From Mycobacterium paraterrae (GTDB lineage Bacteria; Actinomycetota; Actinomycetes; Mycobacteriales; Mycobacteriaceae), in assembly GCF_022430545.2 (NCBI RefSeq), contig NZ_CP092488.2, positions 3,348,001 through 3,412,000 on the forward strand: a stretch of DNA of 64,000 nucleotides, in the 5' to 3' direction. Shown here one piece after another: positions 59,611 through 64,000 of the stretch; the first letter of the stretch is position 1; the number at the start of each line of letters is the position of its first letter. Under the pieces are notes generated by a model. The model was not told the DNA's origin. It did not search any database and saw only the letters and a program-made list of their open reading frames with translations. The position numbers and the translations under genes were made by a program.

Positions 59611-61551
59611 TCAGTTGGTGGTGCGCCAAAAGGCGTTCATCGGTGTCGCGTACATGTCGTTTGCCGTGAGCGGCGCCAACGGGTCCGTCGCCATCGGCGA
59701 GGCGTTGCCACGCAAGGCGTCTTCGATGGTGGCCATCAAGCTGTACTCGTTGGCGTACTGGTCGGTGGTGAAGGGGCCGTCTTCCATTCCAGACGCCACG
59801 GCGCCGCCGTTCGGGATGATGATCATCGGCACGTTGTTGCCCTCGTTCCCGAAGCCCAACGACAGGTTGTTGTTGTCCTCGTCGAACGTGACGATGATGA
59901 CGTCCTTCTCGTCAGGGTTTGTCCACGTCGGCGAGTTCTCGATAGCTGATACCTCTTGCTGGGCAAACTGGTCGGCCGCCTCGACGTTGTACTGATGGTC
60001 CGTGAACTGGGTGGAAATGAATTGGGCGAGGCCTTGGAGACTATCGATGGGGCCTTCCCCGTTGTTGGCCTCGTTGGCAGCGATCCACGTGAATTCGGGG
60101 AAGCTGCCCGGGTCTTGAAGGTCGTCGGACAGGTTCCCCAGCGGGAGCAGGTGATCCGCCAGGTACGCGGGCGTGTTGTCGGTGACGTAACTGAATTGGG
60201 TGAAGGGTAATTCGTCGACGGAGTAGTCGCCCGATGACACGAGGTCGCCCGGGGTGGGCATGCTCTGCGCGTAGCCGGCCCACGAGATCCCAGCCAGATC
60301 CATCTCTTGCATGAGGTTGGGTGCGTTGATGCCGGCCAAGCTGGGGTTGTAGTCGATGCCAAAGTCGGAACCGCCCAACGGCCGGATGTAGTTGGGGTCG
60401 CTCGGGTGGCCCAACGCGTAGTAGTTCGAGTCATACAGTTGCGAGTTGATGAGGCTGTTCAGATACGGCGCGTTGGGGCTGCCGACAATGTCGTTGACGC
60501 CCTTGTTCTCCAGGTAGATCAGGAACACGTGGTCCAGCTCGCCGACGTTGGATTCCGGCGTGGTGAGGGTTGGCGGGGTGAGGGTCGGATCGCCGACCGT
60601 GAACGATTCGTTGTCGGCGTAGGCGCCGTTGTAATTGCCCAAGACCCAGTCTTTGTCGGTGAAGGTCGTGGTCACCACCGCGGAGGTGGTGCCCTCGGGC
60701 ACCGTCCCGGAGATGTCACGTTCCTCGAACCCGGTGAAGCCCAAGCGATCCCACACGGTGACCGGGTTGAGCGAGTCGGTGCCCACGATTTGGTCGCCGT
60801 CGTAGAAGGTGACCTGCACGTCGGCCGTAGACGGGTCCCAGCCCTGGCCGCCGAGGTCGGCGCTCAGCGTGAACGGTTTCCCGGCCTCGCCGCTCAACTC
60901 GACGGTCTGACTGATGCTGGACGTGGCCACGGGTCCACCGCCGGCGAAGTTGTCGCCGCCGCCGGGAGGCGGGGTTTGCGGAAAGTCAAAGAACTTGGGG
61001 AACGGAGTCGGCAAGCCAATCGGATATCCGCCCTGGGTGCCGTACGCGATCACCGTCGGCGTGCCGGTCTCTGTCCAGCCCGGGATGGTCACCCCGCTGT
61101 AGCCCGATCCGGACGGGTCGGCGGTTTCGAAGCCGGGGTTGACCAGCAGGTTCGGACTCATCGCCGTGGCGTCCGTGCTGGCGACGGCATCGGCATGGTT
61201 GAACCAGGCGCCGAGCGCGGTATCGACCTGCTGGCTGAACCCGGCCCAGTCCTGTTCCAGCACCTGCAACCAGGTATCGGCCGGGCTGGCCGCGGCGGCC
61301 ATACTGCCGAGATCCGGAAGCGCGCCCGATACGCCGGCCAGGTCGCCGAACGAATGCGTGATCGCGTTGACGACCTGGTCGAAGACTACGTCGAGGCCAT
61401 CGGCGCGGGCGGTGGGTGCGTCAGCCAGTTGCGCCAGTCCGATCGCGAGGAATCCAGTGATCGCGCTGGTCACCACCACGGTTCGCCTACGGCGCCGGTT
61501 CATCGCCTGCCGTGAGTGAGAGTTGTGCTTGATAGCTCGTCGTTGAGTCAT
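59611..61551 (-). CDS. Secreted phosphoesterase-family protein (alkaline phosphatase/phospholipase C-like)
   Basis: A 646-aa exported protein. The basic start (MNRRRRRTVVV from the second Met) and hydrophobic AITGFLAIGLAQL with ARADG make a signal peptide. Residues about 135-320 form a jelly-roll-like domain (NLLVNPGFETADPSGSG, SISQTVELSGEAGKPFTLSA), then the phosphoesterase domain: LDHVFLIYLENKGVNDIVG near residue 340 and VIIVTFDEDNNN near residue 568, the metal-binding parts of the PF04185 fold. Whether it cuts phospholipids or phosphate monoesters is open. ATG 61551 follows GGAAG. Absent from this place in M. tuberculosis. Confidence 0.85.
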   Translation of the reverse strand: MTQRRAIKHNSHSRQAMNRRRRRTVVVTSAITGFLAIGLAQLADAPTARADGLDVVFDQVVNAITHSFGDLAGVSGALPDLGSMAAAASPADTWLQVLEQDWAGFSQQVDTALGAWFNHADAVASTDATAMSPNLLVNPGFETADPSGSGYSGVTIPGWTETGTPTVIAYGTQGGYPIGLPTPFPKFFDFPQTPPPGGGDNFAGGGPVATSSISQTVELSGEAGKPFTLSADLGGQGWDPSTADVQVTFYDGDQIVGTDSLNPVTVWDRLGFTGFEERDISGTVPEGTTSAVVTTTFTDKDWVLGNYNGAYADNESFTVGDPTLTPPTLTTPESNVGELDHVFLIYLENKGVNDIVGSPNAPYLNSLINSQLYDSNYYALGHPSDPNYIRPLGGSDFGIDYNPSLAGINAPNLMQEMDLAGISWAGYAQSMPTPGDLVSSGDYSVDELPFTQFSYVTDNTPAYLADHLLPLGNLSDDLQDPGSFPEFTWIAANEANNGEGPIDSLQGLAQFISTQFTDHQYNVEAADQFAQQEVSAIENSPTWTNPDEKDVIIVTFDEDNNNLSLGFGNEGNNVPMIIIPNGGAVASGMEDGPFTTDQYANEYSLMATIEDALRGNASPMATDPLAPLTANDMYATPMNAFWRTTN

Positions 61552-61667
61552 CGCCGGTACTTCCCGTCCGCACGTTTATGACAGTCACAGGTGTTCTTAA
61601 GCTAAACCCTAAGTTTTCGATGTGACGGACTTTCGACGAGATCGCCCCAGGCGTCTTTGCCGAGCGG

Positions 61668-63035
61668 TCAGCTATCCGCTGCGCCGGGACCGTCGTCGCC
61701 GGACTCGGCGCGTCGCTCGAATTCGGCGATCGCCTCGTCGATTCCGCTGGTGTCACCGCCGAGCGAGCGGTCGATGAAGGCCGCCGGGTCGTCGAGGTCG
61801 TCGGTGCCGGGCAACAGATCGGGGTGCTGCCACACGGCGTCGCGGGCATCGACGCCAACTGCTTGAGTCAGCCGGTCCCATAGCGCCGCCGCCTCGCGCA
61901 GCTTGCGTGGTCGCAACTCGAGACCAACCAAAGTGGCGAAGGTCTGCTCGGCGGGCCCGCCGGTGGCCCGGCGGCGGCGCAGCGTCTCGCCGAGTGCGTC
62001 CGCGCCGGGGATGCGCTCGCCCAGTGCGGCGTCGACCACGGTCTGCACCCAACCCTCGATGAGCGCCAGCAGCGTCTCGAGTCGCTCCAGCGCATGGGTC
62101 TGCTCCGGCGTCGCCTTCGGTTCGAAGACCCCTTGTTCCAGAAGCTGTTCCATCGCGGCGGGATCGCTCAGCGACGCCGGGTTGAAGTCGCGGGCCAGTT
62201 CCTCGATGCCGTGCATGTCGATCTTCATGCCTTTGGCGTAGGCCTCGACCGCGCCGAGTAGCTGGCTCGACAGCCATGGCACGTGGCTGAACAGGCGATG
62301 GTGGGCAGCCTCGCGGGCGGCTAGGAACGTGACGATCTCGCTGCGGGGCTGCTCGAGTCCTTCGGCGAACGACTCGATGGCGTCGGGCAGCAGCGCGGCG
62401 ATTCCCTTGGGGCCCAACGGCAATCCGACGTCGGTTGACGTCAGGACCTCTTTGGACAGCCGGGCCAGCGCCTGGCCCAGCTGCGAGCCGAATGCCATGC
62501 CCCCCATCTGCGACATCATCGACATCAGCGGGCCCGCCATCGCCTTGGCTTCTTCGGGCAGCGAGGAGGCCCAGACCGTCGCGATCTGTTGGGCCATCGG
62601 GTCGCACAGCCGTTTCCACGTCTCCAGGGTGTTGTCCACCCAGTCGTTGGGAGTCCACGCGAGGGCCTTGGTGGTGCCTGCTGGCAGGGCGGTCACGCCG
62701 TCGAGCCAGGTTTCGGCGAGGTGGACGGCGTCGGCGATGGCCTCGCGGGTCGCGCTCGGGATGGGAGCCACGAAGCCGATCGAGCTCGACGCCAGCTGGC
62801 GCGCCAACTCGTAGTTGACCGGTCCTGAAGACTGCCCACCCATCGCGCCGGCCCCGCTGAACATCTGCCCCAGCCGGGTGAACATCTGGCCGAGGTCGGC
62901 CACGTTGAACTCACCGCCCAGGCCGCCCAATCCGAAGGGGTCGGCAGATCCCGAGCCGGATCCGGGGTCGTTGTCGCGGCGCTTGTCGCGGTCCGGGTCG
63001 TCTCCTGCGGAGAACCCGAAAGGCAGGTCAGCCAT
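61668..63035 (-). CDS. Zincin-like metalloprotease, DUF2342 family (Rv3195 type)
   Basis: A 455-aa soluble protein. The N-terminus is Gly/Asp-rich with GLGGLGGEFNVADLGQMFTR; the core is helical, with AAREAAHHRLFSHVPWLSSQ near residue 250, the place where a zincin-type E/H...H site is proposed in this actinobacterial family, and a matching acidic residue in GIEELARDFNP. Annotated elsewhere as zinc-dependent metalloprotease by fold; activity is not established. ATG 63035 gives MADLPFGFSAGDDPD. Divergent from the PDZ/Lon-like gene across 113 bp. Confidence 0.85.
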   Translation of the reverse strand: MADLPFGFSAGDDPDRDKRRDNDPGSGSGSADPFGLGGLGGEFNVADLGQMFTRLGQMFSGAGAMGGQSSGPVNYELARQLASSSIGFVAPIPSATREAIADAVHLAETWLDGVTALPAGTTKALAWTPNDWVDNTLETWKRLCDPMAQQIATVWASSLPEEAKAMAGPLMSMMSQMGGMAFGSQLGQALARLSKEVLTSTDVGLPLGPKGIAALLPDAIESFAEGLEQPRSEIVTFLAAREAAHHRLFSHVPWLSSQLLGAVEAYAKGMKIDMHGIEELARDFNPASLSDPAAMEQLLEQGVFEPKATPEQTHALERLETLLALIEGWVQTVVDAALGERIPGADALGETLRRRRATGGPAEQTFATLVGLELRPRKLREAAALWDRLTQAVGVDARDAVWQHPDLLPGTDDLDDPAAFIDRSLGGDTSGIDEAIAEFERRAESGDDGPGAADS

Positions 63036-63148
63036 GTCCACAACGGTACTCATCGTCACAGCGGGACGCGCGGGCCGCCGTCACGCTCTGAGTGAACCCG
63101 CCCCGCATGAGCCCGGGCGGTCTGACCACGCCGTCTAGTCTTAGCGGC

Positions 63149-64000
63149 GTGAACAGGCGGATTCTGACGCTGATGGTGGCGCTGGCCCCGATCGTCGTGT
63201 TCGGCGTGCTGCTGGCGGCGGTGACGGTGCCGTACGTGTCGCTGGGCCCGGGTCCCGCGTTCGACACGCTCGGCGAGGTCGACGGCAAGCAGGTTGTCGA
63301 GATCAAGGGCACTCAAACGCACCCGACGACGGGCCACCTGGACATGACGACGGTGTCCCAGCGGGACGGGCTCAGCCTTGCCGAGGCGCTGACGCTGTGG
63401 CTTTCCGGCCAGGAGCAGCTGATGCCGCGCGACCTGGTCTATCCGCCGGGCCAGTCGCGCGAAGAAGTCGACAAGGCCAACGACGCCGACTTCAAGGAAT
63501 CGGAGCACAACGCCGAATTCGCGGCCCTGGGATATTTGAAATACCCGGAAGCCGTCACGATCGTGACCCTGACGGACCCCGGCCCCTCGGTGGGCAAGCT
63601 GCAGGCCGGCGACGCGATCCAGGCGGTGAACGGTAAGCCGGTAGCGAACGTCGAGCAGTTCACGTCGTTCCTGAAAACCACCAAACCCGGACAACAGATC
63701 ACAGTCGACTTCCGCCGGAAGAACGCCGATCCCGGGTCGGCGCAGATCACCCTCGGCCACCACCCGAAGGGCGACTACGGCTTCGTCGGCGTCTCGGTGA
63801 CCGACGCACCCTGGGCCCCGTTCGCGGTCGACTTCAACTTGGCCAACGTGGGCGGACCGTCGGCGGGGCTGATGTTCAGCCTGGCCGTGATCGACAAGCT
63901 GACCACGGGAAATCTTGCCGGCTCGAAGTTCGTGGCGGGCACCGGCACGATCAAGCCGGACGGCGAGGTCGGCCGTATCGGCGGCATCGGGCACAAGATG
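63149..64000 (+). CDS. PDZ domain-containing Lon-like serine protease (YlbL/Rv3194c type), 3' end missing
   Basis: 284 codons are present before the window ends. GTG 63149; an N-terminal membrane helix (LMVALAPIVVFGVLLAAVTV), then a PDZ domain near residues 125-205 (GPSVGKLQAGDAIQAVNGKP) and the start of the Lon-like catalytic domain with the Ser in NVGGPSAGLMFSLAVIDKL near residue 237 and GTIKPDGEVGRIGGIGHKM at the edge. The catalytic Lys of the Ser-Lys dyad should lie within or just past that last segment. Membrane-anchored protease facing outwards. Confidence 0.93.
   Translation, partial: MNRRILTLMVALAPIVVFGVLLAAVTVPYVSLGPGPAFDTLGEVDGKQVVEIKGTQTHPTTGHLDMTTVSQRDGLSLAEALTLWLSGQEQLMPRDLVYPPGQSREEVDKANDADFKESEHNAEFAALGYLKYPEAVTIVTLTDPGPSVGKLQAGDAIQAVNGKPVANVEQFTSFLKTTKPGQQITVDFRRKNADPGSAQITLGHHPKGDYGFVGVSVTDAPWAPFAVDFNLANVGGPSAGLMFSLAVIDKLTTGNLAGSKFVAGTGTIKPDGEVGRIGGIGHKM

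Noticed and set aside
60307..61515. 402-codon plus-strand frame antisense to the phosphoesterase gene
   Set aside because: The minus strand carries a signal peptide and phosphoesterase motifs; the plus frame is repetitive Val/Gly/Arg.

Overview
This window is chromosomal DNA from a Mycobacterium. Gene content and order follow the M. tuberculosis H37Rv stretch Rv3242c-Rv3194c almost gene for gene: hpf, secA1, Rv3235, tgs3, ppk2, the desA3 reductase and desA3, rsgA, aroA, an SRAP protein, sigH-rshA, TB7.3, pdtaS, whiB1, entC, gpm2, rhlE, fasR, moeZ, lipV, adnA-adnB, nudC, mrx1, uvrD2, whiB7, and finally Rv3197-Rv3194c. GC-rich codons, frequent GTG/TTG starts, the mycobacterial ribosomal protein bL37 and MIRU-like intergenic repeats agree with this. 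The extra genes point to a non-tuberculous species; I cannot name it from sequence alone. Ortholog assignments rest on remembered family features, not on a search.

Region by region. 1-10173: end of a ComF-type gene, ribosome hibernation factor, SecA1 translocase, a lipid/polyphosphate block (WS/DGAT-like protein, PPK2) and the acyl-CoA desaturase DesA3 with its flavin/2Fe-2S reductase; reductase and desaturase carry matching palindromic operators. 10174-13742 is accessory: a 56-bp repeat pair, an HD-domain-like gene, an LLM oxidoreductase, an intact IS110-type insertion sequence and an SRPBCC protein. 13744-18241: rsgA and aroA, then an inserted DUF222/HNH gene placed 5 nt before an SRAP abasic-site protein. 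18325-24108 is a second accessory block (3-hydroxyacyl-CoA dehydrogenase, MFS exporter, CrtI-like oxidoreductase, TetR, enoyl-CoA hydratase).

24099-45038 returns to conserved synteny: YbaK-type deacylase and SDR, the SigH/RshA stress module, the 24-residue bL37, a Pro/Gly-rich secreted protein, TB7.3-PdtaS, WhiB1 with a CRP site, the gpm2-entC-GNAT operon, ParA-like protein, RhlE, FasR, MoeZ, an alkyltransferase-like protein and LipV. 45078-57322 is dominated by DNA repair and stress: AdnA-AdnB helicase-nuclease, K+ channel, NudC, mycoredoxin-1, UvrD2 and whiB7 with a full uORF-plus-terminator attenuator. 57336-64000 holds an ABC1-type kinase, an orphan cyclodehydratase-like (TOMM partner) protein, a secreted phosphoesterase, a zincin-like protein and the start of a PDZ/Lon-like protease cut by the window edge.

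The most unusual thing I see is a family of about 54-56 bp intergenic repeats (10171, 29624, 33947, 38763, 53984) that share two short conserved strands (ACGATGC or ACGAC, and GAGGAG) while both paired arms change in a compensating way from locus to locus. That pattern argues for a selected or self-templated fold, not mere sequence repetition. They sit at 3' ends of genes and often include the stop codon.
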